A DNA stretch of 63,459 nt from NCBI GenBank assembly GCA_036260075.1, contig DATAAM010000241.1, positions 1-63,459 on the forward strand, in the 5' to 3' direction. The notes beneath the pieces were generated by a model. That model did no database searches, was not told the origin of the DNA, and was given only the letters and a program-made list of their open reading frames with translations. Origin of the DNA: DATAAM01 sp036260075. Lineage in GTDB: Bacteria > Actinomycetota > Acidimicrobiia > Acidimicrobiales > JAHWLA01. Position numbers and translations under genes: made by a program. Shown here piece after piece: positions 16,565 through 27,996 of the stretch (position 1 is the stretch's first letter; every line of letters begins with the position of its first letter).

Positions 16565-19500
16565 GGCAGCAGTGTCTCCACGAAGAACACGGGATCGCCC
16601 AGGTCGACCTGCGCCTGGTCGCCCCCTCCGGGCCCGCCGTCGACGGCCACGTCGGCCCCGCGGTCGCGAGCGAACAGGTCGTCGTCGCCGCTCTCGCCGT
16701 ACAGCGCGTCGGCCCCGCCGTTGCCTTGAACGGTGTCGTTGCCGGTGCCGCCGAACAGCGTGTCGCCGCCCTCGCCGCCCACGAGCACGTCGTCGTTCCC
16801 GCGCCCTTCGAGCGTCGCCGCACCGGACCCGGCCACCAGGGTGTCCATCCCCGAGCCGCCCACGACCCGCTCGATGTCGGTCCCCACGCCGTCGCCCTCG
16901 CCCGCCCCGTCGTTGGCCACGCCGTCGAGGGTGACGTGCAAGGCGGCTGTGCGGACCGAGTAGTCGGCCGTGTCGAACCCGGCGCCGCCCGAGAGGCTGT
17001 CGTTGCCCTCGACGGTGGCGCCCTGGACGAAGCTGTCGTTGCCCGCGCCGCCCGACTCGGCGTCGGTGCCCGCGCCGCCTTCGAGCACGTCGTTGCCCGA
17101 GCCGCCTTCCAGGGTGTCGTTGCCGTCGCCGCCCCGCAGCGCGTCGCCGCCGTCGCCGCCGTCGAGCACGTCGTTGCCGAGGCCGCCCACGACGACGTCG
17201 TTGCCCGAGCTGCCGACGAGCGTGTTGTTGCCGTCGCCGCCGGACAGGGCGTCGTCGCCCGAGCCGCCGACGACGTTCTCCAGGTCGCCACCGGCGTTGT
17301 CGCCCTCGCCTGCGCCGTCGTTGGGCACCCCGTCGAGGCTGACGTTCACGCCCGCCGTCCGGGCGGCGTAGTCGGCGGTGTCGGTGCCGGGGCCGCCGAC
17401 CAGCGCATCGCCGCCGTTGGGGCCGGCGTCCTGGCGGAAGGTGTCGTTGCCGTCGCCGCCCAGCTCGCTGTCGCTACCGTCGCCGCCGACGAGCGTGTCG
17501 TTGCCCGCGCCGGCGTCGAGGGTGTCGTTGCCCGGCCCGCCGAGCACGCGGTCGTCGCCGGAACCGCCGCTGACGTTGTCGCTGCCGGAGCCGGCAGCGC
17601 CGCGGTCGTTGCCGCTGCCCAGCGTGATCGTGTTGTCGGCGCCGCTGCCCACCACCACGTCGTCGAACGCCGACCCGACGAGGTTCTCGATCGAGCCCAT
17701 GGCCAGCGTGTCGCGCCCGGCACCGCCCGTGTCCTGCGACAGGGGCGACTGGAGGTCGACCCGCACGCCGGACACCGCCGCCGAGTAGTCGGCCGTGTCG
17801 ACGCCGAGGCCGCCGTCGAGCGTGTCGTTGCCGCCCAGGCCCGCCAGCGTGTCGGCACCCGACTGGCCGTACAGCGCGTTGGCGGCACCGTCGCCCGTCA
17901 GTGCGTCGTCGAAGTTGGTGCCGATCACGTTCTCGAGCGCGACCAGCGAGTCGACCCCGACGGTTGTGCCGGAGCCCGACGCCGTTGTGAGGTTCACCAG
18001 GATGCCCGCGGTGGCGGTGGCGTACGAGGCGGCGTCGCGCCCGGCGCCGCCGTTGAGCGAGTCGTTGCCCGCCAGGCCGACGAGGATGTCGTTGCCCGCC
18101 CCGCCGCCGAGCACGTTGGCACCGTCGTCGCCGGTGATCGTGTCGTCGCCGGTGGACCCGGTGACGTTCTCGACGGTGAGCACGCTGTCGCTGCCTTCGC
18201 CCACCGCCGTGCCTGTGCCGAGGTCGACGACCACGCCCGCACCTGTGGTGGAGAAGTCGACGGTGTCGAGGCCGTCGCCGCCGACGAGCGTGTCGTTGGC
18301 GCCCAGGCCGCGAAGCGTGTCGCTCCCCGCGCCGCCGGTGAGCGTGTTGGGATCCGAGCTGCCGGTGAGCACGTCGGCGAGCGAGGAGCCCACGGCGTGC
18401 TCGATCGACAGCAGCGTGTCGTTGCCCTCTCCGGTGGCCTGGGGAACGGCTGTGACGCCGAGGTTGACCGCGATCGCACTCGTGGCCGACGAGAAGTCGA
18501 CGGTGTCGAGGCCGTCGCCGCCGTCGAGCGTGTCGTCGCCGGGATGCCCGACCAGCCGGTCGTCGCCGTGGTTGCCGATGAGGTCGTTGTCGGTGCCCGC
18601 ACCGATGATCACGTCGGCGAACGGCGAGCCCAGCACGTGCTCGACGCCCGAGACGGAGTCGGCCCCCGAGCCCGAGCCCCCGGCGGTGCCCAGGGCCAGG
18701 TTGACGGTGACGCCCAAGGGCGCCGCCGTGTAGCTCACGGTGTCGTCGACGCCGGCGCCGCCGTCGAGTGTGTCGTTGTCGTCGAGCCCCGTGAGCCGGT
18801 CGTTGCCACCGCGGCCTTCGAGGCGGTTCGGTGTCTCGTCGCCGATCAGCTCGTCGTTGCCGGTGGCCGAGCCGATCACGTTCTCGACGAACGAGATCGC
18901 GTCGGCGCCGTGGCCGCCGCTGGCCGAGCCCGTGTCGAGGTTGACGGCGACGGCCGTGGCGTCGAGGTAGTCGAGCGTGTCGGAGCCGCCGCCACCGTCG
19001 AGGGTGTCGTCGCCTTCGAGGCCTTCGAGGGTGTCGTTGCCCGCGCCGCCCGAGATGCTGTTGACGGCGGTGGTCCCTGTGAGGATGTCGCCGGACGCCG
19101 AGCCGATCAGGTGCTCGAAGTTGGCGAGGCTGTCGGTGCCACTGCCGGTGCCGCCGCCCGTGGCGTTGAGGGTGACGGTCACGCCGTTGGGCGCGTCCTG
19201 GTACGTGAGCGTGTCGGCACCGTCGCCGCCGTCGAGTGTGTCGTTGCCGTCGTCACCGTCGATCCGGTCGATGCCGCCGAGGCCCTTGATCGTGTTCGGC
19301 CCGGTGCTGCCCACGAGGACGTCGTTCTCGCCGTCGGAGCCGTCGACGTTCTCGATCGCGATGAGCGTGTCCGCTCCGGTGGCCGCGCCGAGGGCGGTGC
19401 CGTTGCCGAGGTCGACGGTCACGCCCGCCGTTGCCTTCGAGTAGTCGGCTGTGTCGGACCCGTCGCCGCCGTCGAGCGTGTCGTTCGCGCCGAGCCCCGC

Positions 19501-21939
19501 CAGCCTGTCGGCCCCACCACGGCCGGTGATGTCGTTGGGGTCGGCATTCCCGACGAGCACGTCGTCGACCTCGGACCCGGCCACGTTCTCGATGTTCGTC
19601 AGCCCGTCGTCGACGCCGCCGTATGTGGCCTTGCCGTCGGCCAGGTTCGCTGTCACCGGGGCGGTGCCCGCGTAGTCGGCGGTGTCCTCCGTGCCGCCGC
19701 CGCCGTTCAGGGTGTCCTTGCCGCCGCCGCCCGTGAGCGTGTCGTTCCCCGCGTCGCCGTTGAGGATGTCGTCGCCGTCCTTGCCGTCGATGACGTCGTG
19801 GCCGTCACCGCTGGTGAGCGTGTTGGCGGTGCCGCCTCCGGTGATCGCGTCGCCGTGGGCCGATCCGATGACGTCCTCGACGGTGAAGAGGTCGTCGAAG
19901 CCGAGGCCTGCGGCTGTGGCGTCGCCTGCGCCGGTGGTGAGGTTCACGGTGACGCCCGCCGTGGCCGCCGCGTAGCTCACCACGTCGGCGGTGCCGCCCT
20001 CGCCGTGGAGGTCGTCGTCGGACTCGCCGCCCACCAGCGTGTCGTTGCCGTCGCCGCCCCGCAGGACGTTTGGCCCGCTGCCCCCGGTGAGCAGGTCGGC
20101 CTGGGGCGAGCCGGTGACGTCCTCGATGGCGATGAGGGTGTCGCTGCCCATGTCGGCGCCGCTGCCTGTGCCGCTCTGGAGGTTGACGGTGACGAAGGCG
20201 GTGGCCCCCGTGTACTCCACTCGGTCGGTGCCGTTGCCGCCGTTGAGCGTGTTGGTGCCGGCGTCGCCCCGGAGGACGTCGCCGAGCGCGGAGCCGAGGA
20301 CGTTCTCGATCCCACTCAGGCTGTCGGTGCCCTCATTGGTGGGTGTGCCTGTGCCGCTCGACTGGTTGGCCAGGAGGTCGACCGTCACCGCTGTGGAGGC
20401 GCCGCTGAAGTCGAGCGTGTCGACGCCGTCGCCGCCGGCCACGGTGTCGTTGCCGGCGCCGCCCTTCAGCGTGTCGGTGCCGCCCAGGCCGTTGAGGACG
20501 TCGACGCCGCCGAGCCCTTCGAGCGTGTCGCCGCTGTCGCCCCCGCTCAGCGTGTTCGGCCCGTTGGTGCCTGTGAGCAGGTCGACGTGGGCCGATCCGA
20601 TCGCGTTCTCCACGTCGACGAGCGTGTCGCTGCCGAGCCCGGCGGCGATTGCGTTGCCTGTGCCCGCCAGGTTGACGCTCACGCCCGCGGTGGCCGCCGA
20701 GTAGTCGACGGTGTCGCCCGCCGTGCCCGCGCCGCCACCGTCGAGTGTGTCGTTGTCGCCGCCGCCGACGAGCGTGTCGTTGCCCAGCCCTCCTTCGAGC
20801 TTGTTCACACCGCTGCCACCGACGAGCCGGTCGTCGTGCTGGGAACCGACGACGTTCTCGATGCCCGTCAGTGTCTCTGTGAGGCCGGTGCCCGCGCCGC
20901 TCGCCGTGCTGGCGTCGAGGTTGACGGTGACGGCCGCGCTCGCCTCGTCGAAGGCGGCCGTGTCGGTGCCGTCGCCGCCGCTGAGCGAGTCGTTCTCCTC
21001 TTCGCCCGTCAGCTTGTCGTTCCCGTTGCCGCCGGTGAGCGAGTTGGCCGCCTCGTTGCCGGTCAGTGTGTCGTCGAGGGCGGTGCCCACCACGTTCTCG
21101 ACGGTGGCCAGTGTGTCGATCGTGGAGACGGCGGCTCCCACGTCCTCGCCCGTGCCCGCGTCGAGGTCGACCTTCACCGGCCCGGCGATCGAGGCGTAGT
21201 CGACGGTGTCGGACCCGTCCTCGCCGGTGAGCGCGTCGGCCTTGCTGCCGCCGAGCAGTGTGTCGTTGCCCGCCTCGCCGTTGAGCGTGACCCTGGTGGC
21301 GAACGGTGTGGTGCTCGTGTAGCCCGCGGCGGTGAGGCGATCGACCCCGCCGCCGCCGAAGGCCTGGAAGTTCTCGACGTCGTTTGTGGGCGGCCCTGCT
21401 GTTGTCGTCCAGTTGACGTCGGCGTCGCCGTCGTTGTCGAGGCTGATCGACGGTGCCGTGGGGGTTGTGGGTGTGCCCGCGTCGAACACGATCGTGTCGG
21501 CACCCGCGCCGCCTTGGACCTTGATGGTGTCGCTGCCCTCGCCCGCGTCGAACGCGAAGTGCACGGCGCCGATGGCGTTGCCGGGCCCGCCCGGTGTGAA
21601 CGAGCCGTTGGTGAGGTCGATCACGAGGATCTGGTCGTCGGGCGCGGCTCCGGCGGCGTTGACGGCCACCTCGACCGTGTTGGTGACGGTGGCGGCCACG
21701 CCTGTCCCGTCGACGCAGGTGCCCCCGTTCATCAGGATGTTGTCGGAGCTCGCCTGGCGGGCGATCGTGATCGTCTCGGACGCGCTGGTCGTGACCGTGA
21801 GCGTGTTGGTGCCGTTGTACACGCAGGTGGCGGCCGCCGCGTCGGCCGGCCACATGCCGACGACCCCCGCGCCCACCGCCGCCGCGCCGAGGCCGAGCAC
21901 CGTGATCAAACGCATGCGCTTCACCTTCACCCCGCTCAC
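16561..21939 (-). CDS. Very large RTX-like calcium-binding secreted protein
   Basis: The 1792-aa protein begins with a signal peptide (MRLITVLGLGAAAVGAGVVG, cleavage near DAAAA). Nearly the whole length after about residue 150 is built of Ca-binding RTX nonapeptides of the type GGxGNDTLxGGxG, in blocks separated by repeats with VTVNLAT/VDLGTG-type strands, typical of haemolysin-type beta-rolls. I see no toxin, lipase or protease domain and no cleaved C-terminal secretion signal I can recognise. It is probably a surface or matrix protein. It overlaps its neighbours at both ends by 4 bases, so it is translationally coupled in a three-gene operon. Confidence 0.8.
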   Translation of the reverse strand: MSGVKVKRMRLITVLGLGAAAVGAGVVGMWPADAAAATCVYNGTNTLTVTTSASETITIARQASSDNILMNGGTCVDGTGVAATVTNTVEVAVNAAGAAPDDQILVIDLTNGSFTPGGPGNAIGAVHFAFDAGEGSDTIKVQGGAGADTIVFDAGTPTTPTAPSISLDNDGDADVNWTTTAGPPTNDVENFQAFGGGGVDRLTAAGYTSTTPFATRVTLNGEAGNDTLLGGSKADALTGEDGSDTVDYASIAGPVKVDLDAGTGEDVGAAVSTIDTLATVENVVGTALDDTLTGNEAANSLTGGNGNDKLTGEEENDSLSGGDGTDTAAFDEASAAVTVNLDASTASGAGTGLTETLTGIENVVGSQHDDRLVGGSGVNKLEGGLGNDTLVGGGDNDTLDGGGAGTAGDTVDYSAATAGVSVNLAGTGNAIAAGLGSDTLVDVENAIGSAHVDLLTGTNGPNTLSGGDSGDTLEGLGGVDVLNGLGGTDTLKGGAGNDTVAGGDGVDTLDFSGASTAVTVDLLANQSSGTGTPTNEGTDSLSGIENVLGSALGDVLRGDAGTNTLNGGNGTDRVEYTGATAFVTVNLQSGTGSGADMGSDTLIAIEDVTGSPQADLLTGGSGPNVLRGGDGNDTLVGGESDDDLHGEGGTADVVSYAAATAGVTVNLTTGAGDATAAGLGFDDLFTVEDVIGSAHGDAITGGGTANTLTSGDGHDVIDGKDGDDILNGDAGNDTLTGGGGKDTLNGGGGTEDTADYAGTAPVTANLADGKATYGGVDDGLTNIENVAGSEVDDVLVGNADPNDITGRGGADRLAGLGANDTLDGGDGSDTADYSKATAGVTVDLGNGTALGAATGADTLIAIENVDGSDGENDVLVGSTGPNTIKGLGGIDRIDGDDGNDTLDGGDGADTLTYQDAPNGVTVTLNATGGGTGSGTDSLANFEHLIGSASGDILTGTTAVNSISGGAGNDTLEGLEGDDTLDGGGGSDTLDYLDATAVAVNLDTGSASGGHGADAISFVENVIGSATGNDELIGDETPNRLEGRGGNDRLTGLDDNDTLDGGAGVDDTVSYTAAPLGVTVNLALGTAGGSGSGADSVSGVEHVLGSPFADVIIGAGTDNDLIGNHGDDRLVGHPGDDTLDGGDGLDTVDFSSATSAIAVNLGVTAVPQATGEGNDTLLSIEHAVGSSLADVLTGSSDPNTLTGGAGSDTLRGLGANDTLVGGDGLDTVDFSTTGAGVVVDLGTGTAVGEGSDSVLTVENVTGSTGDDTITGDDGANVLGGGAGNDILVGLAGNDSLNGGAGRDAASYATATAGILVNLTTASGSGTTVGVDSLVALENVIGTNFDDALTGDGAANALYGQSGADTLAGLGGNDTLDGGLGVDTADYSAAVSGVRVDLQSPLSQDTGGAGRDTLAMGSIENLVGSAFDDVVVGSGADNTITLGSGNDRGAAGSGSDNVSGGSGDDRVLGGPGNDTLDAGAGNDTLVGGDGSDSELGGDGNDTFRQDAGPNGGDALVGGPGTDTADYAARTAGVNVSLDGVPNDGAGEGDNAGGDLENVVGGSGDDALSGGDGNNTLVGSSGNDVVVGGLGNDVLDGGDGGDALRGGDGNDTLEGGSGNDVLEGGAGTDAESGGAGNDSFVQGATVEGNDSLSGGAGFDTADYSVRTAALHVTLDGVANDGAGEGDGVGTDIERVVGGSGMDTLVAGSGAATLEGRGNDDVLVGGEGGDTLFGGTGNDTVQGNGGADALYGESGDDDLFARDRGADVAVDGGPGGGDQAQVDLGDPVFFVETLLP

Positions 21940-24326
21940 TGCGCGCTCCCCGCACCGCCGACGACGGGGGAGGCCAACGGCAGCCCGCCCATCGATCCCG
22001 AGAACTGCGCGTCGCCGAAGGCGAACACGCCTCCGTCACGGGCGAACAGCCAGTAGCCGTTGCCCGACGACGTGGCTGCCATCCCGACGATCGGCTGGTT
22101 CAGCTTGATGCCGCCCGTCGAACCCTTGAACGCGGCGTCGCCGAAAGCGAACACGCCGCCGTCGCGGGCCACCAGCCAATAGCCGTTGCCCGTGGGCGTG
22201 GTGGCCATGGCGACGATCGGCTGGTTGAGGCGGATGCCGCCGGTGGAGCCGTGGAACGGGGCGTTGAAGGCGAAGATGCCGCCGTCGGCCGCCACCAGCC
22301 AGTAGCCCGTACCGGAGGTGCTCGCCGCCACCCCGACCACCGGTTGGTTGAGGCGGATGCCGCCGGTGGAGCCCCGGAACGGGGCGTTGAAGGCGAAGAT
22401 GCCGCCGTCCTGGGCGGCCAGCCAGTAGCCGTCGCCCGAGGGCGTGGAGGCCATGCCCACGATGGGCCGGTTCAGCCTGATGCCGCCGGTGGAGCCCCGG
22501 AACGGAGCGTTGAAGGCGAAGATGCCTCCGTCCTGGGCCACGAACCAGTAGCCGTCACCCGAGGGGTGGGCGGCCATGCCCACGACGGGCTGGTTGAGCC
22601 TGATGGCACCGGTGGAGCCGCGGAAGGGGGCGCCGCCGAAGGCGAAGATGCCGCCGTCGCCCGCCACCAGCCAGTACTTCGTGGCCTTCTTGTTGAGCAG
22701 CGTGGCGATGCCGGTGCCGTCGAGGATCGACGCGTTGACGGCGTCGGACAGCGTGAGCGAGAACGACTCGTCGGGCTCGACGGCGCCGCTCGAGCGGACC
22801 GTGATCGCCACCGGCTTGGACGTCTCGCCCGGGGCGAAGGACAGTGTGCCGCTCCTGCCCTCGTAGTCGGGGCCCGACCGGGCCGAGCCGTCTGTGGTGG
22901 CGAAGCTCACGGTCACCGTCTCGAGGCTGGGTGCGGACAGCGAGGCGGTGAACGACACGCTGGTCTCGCCCCGCGGCGGGACGACGACCTGCACGTCGTC
23001 GACCGAGACCGTCTCGCCCAGCACGCGCATGAGCCCGAGCGAGGAGGCGGATCCCTTGTCGAACGTGCCCGCCGTGACCATCTTCGTGTCTGGCTGCACG
23101 AGCACGGCGCGGGCGGCGTCGTCGTCGGAGCCGCCGCGCACGAGCTTGCCGTCGCCGTCGAAGGTGCCGTCGAGGCTGCCGTCGGCGTTGTAGCGGACCA
23201 TCAGCACGTCTTCGGTGTCGCCGTTCGACGAGGCGCCGGCCACGAGCACGCGACCGTCGGGCTGGACGGTGACGCCCTCGGCCCGGTCGTGCGAGGCGCC
23301 CACCCCGGTGAGGGCGATCCCGTCGCCGTCGAAGCCGGAGTCGAGCGTGCCGTTGGCGTTGTAGCGGAGCACGGCGACGTCGTCGTTGCTCCCGTTGTCG
23401 GCGAGTCCGGCGACGACGATCTTTCCGTCGGGCTGCACGGCGACGGCGCGTGCCTCGTCGTCGGCGCCACCGAGGGGCGTGACGACGATGCCGTCCGTGT
23501 CGAACGACGAGTCGGGCGTGCCGTCGGCGTTGTAGCGGGCCACCATCACGTCGCGATCGGTGGCCGATTCGGTGTAGCCGGCCACGACGATCTTGTCGCC
23601 GGACTGGAGCACGGCGGCGTGGGCGACGTCACGGTTGCCCCCGATGTCGGTGGTCGCCCGGCCGTCGCCGTCGAAGCCGGTGTCGAGCGAGCCGTTGCTG
23701 TTGTAGCGGGCCAGCGCGATGTCGGAGTCGGTGGCGCTCTCCGACTGGCCGACGGCGATGGCGTCGTCGCCGTCGAGCACCACGGCGTACGCGGTGTCGT
23801 TGAGCCCGCCGCCGAACGCGGTCGTGACCTTGCCGTCGCCGTCCCAGCTGGTGTCGACGCCGCCGCCCGCCGTGTAGCGGGCCAGCGCGAAGTCGGCGTT
23901 GCCGCCGTCGGTGGTGTGGCCGGCTGCGAGCAGCCTGCCGTCGCCGTAGCGGGCCAGCCCCTGGGCGGCGTCGTTGCTGCCCGCGGCGCCGAAGTTGGTG
24001 ACGGCGTGGCCGCCCACCCCGAAGCTCCCGTCGACCGCACCGGAGGACGAGTAGCGGCCGAGGACGAAGTCGCTGCTGCCTCCGCTGACGCGGTAGCCCG
24101 CGGCCACGATCCGGCCGTCGGGCAGGAGGAGCGCGGCCAGCGCCTCCTCGGCGCCCGCGCCGCTGTCGCGCACCGTCCCGCCGTTGCCGAACGTGGTGTC
24201 GGGATCGCCGGGGGCTGCACTGCCCGGCGCCGCTGCTGCCAGCAGGAGGGCGAGCGAGACGGCCACGACGCCCGCGCGCTTGCGCGCGGACCGTGTCACC
24301 TGCCCCCGGGTTCCGCCTCTTCTCAT
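21936..24326 (-). CDS. Secreted protein with delta-60 repeats, Calx-beta domain and GGIFAFG repeats
   Basis: The 796-aa protein has a signal peptide (basic N-terminus, LALLLAAAAPGSAA) and then about seven delta-60 repeats (LARYNADGSLDTSFDGDGK, followed by VQPDGKIVVAG). A Calx-beta-type domain follows (about residues 450-545). The C-terminus has six near-identical units with YWLVAQDGGIFAFNAPFRG and LNQPIVGM, a repeat family frequent in Acidimicrobiia. The first two domains suggest beta-propeller-like and Ca-binding modules in a surface protein. GGGGAG lies before ATG 24326. It is the first gene of the operon that includes the RTX-like protein. Confidence 0.8.
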   Translation of the reverse strand: MRRGGTRGQVTRSARKRAGVVAVSLALLLAAAAPGSAAPGDPDTTFGNGGTVRDSGAGAEEALAALLLPDGRIVAAGYRVSGGSSDFVLGRYSSSGAVDGSFGVGGHAVTNFGAAGSNDAAQGLARYGDGRLLAAGHTTDGGNADFALARYTAGGGVDTSWDGDGKVTTAFGGGLNDTAYAVVLDGDDAIAVGQSESATDSDIALARYNSNGSLDTGFDGDGRATTDIGGNRDVAHAAVLQSGDKIVVAGYTESATDRDVMVARYNADGTPDSSFDTDGIVVTPLGGADDEARAVAVQPDGKIVVAGLADNGSNDDVAVLRYNANGTLDSGFDGDGIALTGVGASHDRAEGVTVQPDGRVLVAGASSNGDTEDVLMVRYNADGSLDGTFDGDGKLVRGGSDDDAARAVLVQPDTKMVTAGTFDKGSASSLGLMRVLGETVSVDDVQVVVPPRGETSVSFTASLSAPSLETVTVSFATTDGSARSGPDYEGRSGTLSFAPGETSKPVAITVRSSGAVEPDESFSLTLSDAVNASILDGTGIATLLNKKATKYWLVAGDGGIFAFGGAPFRGSTGAIRLNQPVVGMAAHPSGDGYWFVAQDGGIFAFNAPFRGSTGGIRLNRPIVGMASTPSGDGYWLAAQDGGIFAFNAPFRGSTGGIRLNQPVVGVAASTSGTGYWLVAADGGIFAFNAPFHGSTGGIRLNQPIVAMATTPTGNGYWLVARDGGVFAFGDAAFKGSTGGIKLNQPIVGMAATSSGNGYWLFARDGGVFAFGDAQFSGSMGGLPLASPVVGGAGSAQ

Positions 24327-24428
24327 GCACCGCTCCCCGCCGGGACTTCACCCGGTACCCGCCGGATGGTAGGGGACGACGGCCCCCGTGAACAGGGTTC
24401 GGCCGAAATTTCTGCCGGCGCCGCCGGC

Positions 24429-26513
<2,085 letters not shown>

Positions 26514-26609
26514 CGATCGGAGCGTACCCGCGCGGCCTGTTGCCGTTCGGTGCATCCCCGTGCGCCCAGCGGAGCAGGCTGCGGGGCGGAGCGGGACCGC
26601 CCGGGAGCG

Positions 26610-27365
26610 TCAGCCGACGGTGGCGCTCGCCGGCCGGTCGGCCAAGGCCCGCAGGCGGGCCAGGCTGCGGGCCAGCAGGCGGGACACGTGCATCTGGCTC
26701 ACGTCGAGGCGGGCGGCGATCTCCGACTGGCTGAGCTCGTCCCAGAACCGCAGGCGGATGATGGCCCGCTCCCGCTCGGGCAGCCGCTCGACGAGGGAAG
26801 CCACCGTGTCGCGGTCTTCGAGGGCCTGGAAGTCGCGGTCCTCGCCGCCCAGCTCCGGCAGCTCGTGGGCGGGCTCGCCGAAGCGCCCGGCCTCGATGGA
26901 GGTGAGCCGGTAGCTGCGACCGACCTCGATCGCCTCCACCACGGCCTCCTCGCTGAGGCCCGAGTAGCTCGCGATCTCCGGGATGGTGGGCGAGCGACCC
27001 AGATCCTGGTCGAGGGCCTCGATGGCGGAGCGCACGTGGAGGTACAGCTCCTGGAGCGAGCGCGGCACCCGCAACCGCCACGTGCCCCGGAAGTGCCGCT
27101 TCAGCTCGCCCGCGATCGTGACCTGCGCGTAAGCGCCGAAGGTGGAGCCGCGGTCGGGGTCGAAGCCGTCGATGGCGTGGGCCAGCGCGATGAGCGCCAC
27201 CTGCGTGAGCTCGTCGAGGGGCTCGCCCCGGCTGGCGAACTTGCGCGCGATCGTCTCCGCCAGGGGCACGTGCGTACGCACGAGCTCCTCGCGGAGCCGC
27301 GGGTCCCTGGTGAAGGAGAACCGCCGCAGCCTCTCCTCGAGGCCCTCCCCAGCGACGTCAGCCAT
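26610..27365 (-). CDS. RNA polymerase sigma factor, SigF/SigB-type
   Basis: The 251-aa product has sigma-70 region 2 (LAETIARKFASRG, ELTQVALIALAHAIDGFDPD, TFGAYAQVTIAGELKRHFRG), region 3 (RVPRSLQELY, RSPTIPEIASYSGLSEEAV) and region 4 (LPERERAIIRLRFWDELSQS, MHVSRLLARSLARLR). The region order with a region 3 and lack of region 1.1 place it in group 3 with SigF/SigB. Such factors control stress and development. No anti-sigma or anti-anti-sigma gene lies alongside. The ATG starts a clear domain N-terminus. Confidence 0.85.
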   Translation of the reverse strand: MADVAGEGLEERLRRFSFTRDPRLREELVRTHVPLAETIARKFASRGEPLDELTQVALIALAHAIDGFDPDRGSTFGAYAQVTIAGELKRHFRGTWRLRVPRSLQELYLHVRSAIEALDQDLGRSPTIPEIASYSGLSEEAVVEAIEVGRSYRLTSIEAGRFGEPAHELPELGGEDRDFQALEDRDTVASLVERLPERERAIIRLRFWDELSQSEIAARLDVSQMHVSRLLARSLARLRALADRPASATVG

Positions 27366-27442
27366 CGGTATCCGCAGATTGTTGCACAGTCGACCCCGGG
27401 CGCCTAGGACCAGATCGAGCGCGCGACGGCACGGCCCCTACG

Positions 27443-27946
27443 ATGCGGCCGGTGTCGGGCAACGAGGGCTTCGACCGCATCGCCGGCTCGGTCGACTACC
27501 CCATGTACGTGGTGACGGCGGCGTCGGACGACGACCGGGCGGGCTGCCTGGTGGGCTTCACCACCCAGTGCAGCATCGACCCGCCTCGGTTCCTGGCCTG
27601 CCTCTCCAAGGCCAACCACACCTACCGCGTGGCGCAGCGATCGCCGGTGCTGGCCGTCCACCTGCTGGCGCACGACGACAAGGGCTCCGCCGAGCTGTTC
27701 GGCGCCGAGACCGGCGACGAGGTCGACAAGTTCGCGCGGTGCTCGTGGTCGCCCGGCCCCGACGGGGTGCCGCTGCTCGACGACGCGATCGCCTGGTTCG
27801 GCGGACACATCCTCGACCGCCTCGACCTCGGCGACCACGTGGGGTTCGTGCTCGAACCGATGCCGGGGGTCGGCGGCGCCCGCGACGAGACGGCGTACTA
27901 CTCGTTCCGACAGGGTCGGAAGCTGGAGCCCGGCCACCCGGCCTGA
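27443..27946 (+). CDS. Flavin reductase-like FMN-binding protein
   Basis: This 167-aa protein is a split-barrel flavin reductase: DYPMYVVTAASDDDRAGCLV at the start, the FTTQCSIDPPRFLACLS strand-turn and a VLAVHLLAHDD segment are family landmarks. These enzymes supply reduced FMN or FAD to monooxygenases. It diverges from the sigma-factor gene and lies 50 bases before a fumarylacetoacetase-type gene on the same strand, so it may serve an aromatic or tyrosine breakdown step. ATG 27443 gives the expected length. Confidence 0.78.
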   Translation: MRPVSGNEGFDRIAGSVDYPMYVVTAASDDDRAGCLVGFTTQCSIDPPRFLACLSKANHTYRVAQRSPVLAVHLLAHDDKGSAELFGAETGDEVDKFARCSWSPGPDGVPLLDDAIAWFGGHILDRLDLGDHVGFVLEPMPGVGGARDETAYYSFRQGRKLEPGHPA

Positions 27947-27996
27947 CCGGAGGGCGAGAGCGTCGGCTCGGCACCGTCGCCGGCAGGCTGTCGTGC

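Noticed and set aside
14844..17291. Alternate-frame long open frame over the secreted-repeat operon
   Set aside because: Arg/Thr-rich composition with no motif; frame shadow of the RTX-like and membrane protein genes.
16726..22056. Very long open frame (1776 codons) on the plus strand opposite the RTX-like gene
   Set aside because: It is Val/Ala/Arg-rich with no signal, motif or ribosome site and mirrors the repeat gene on the other strand; high G+C keeps antisense frames open.
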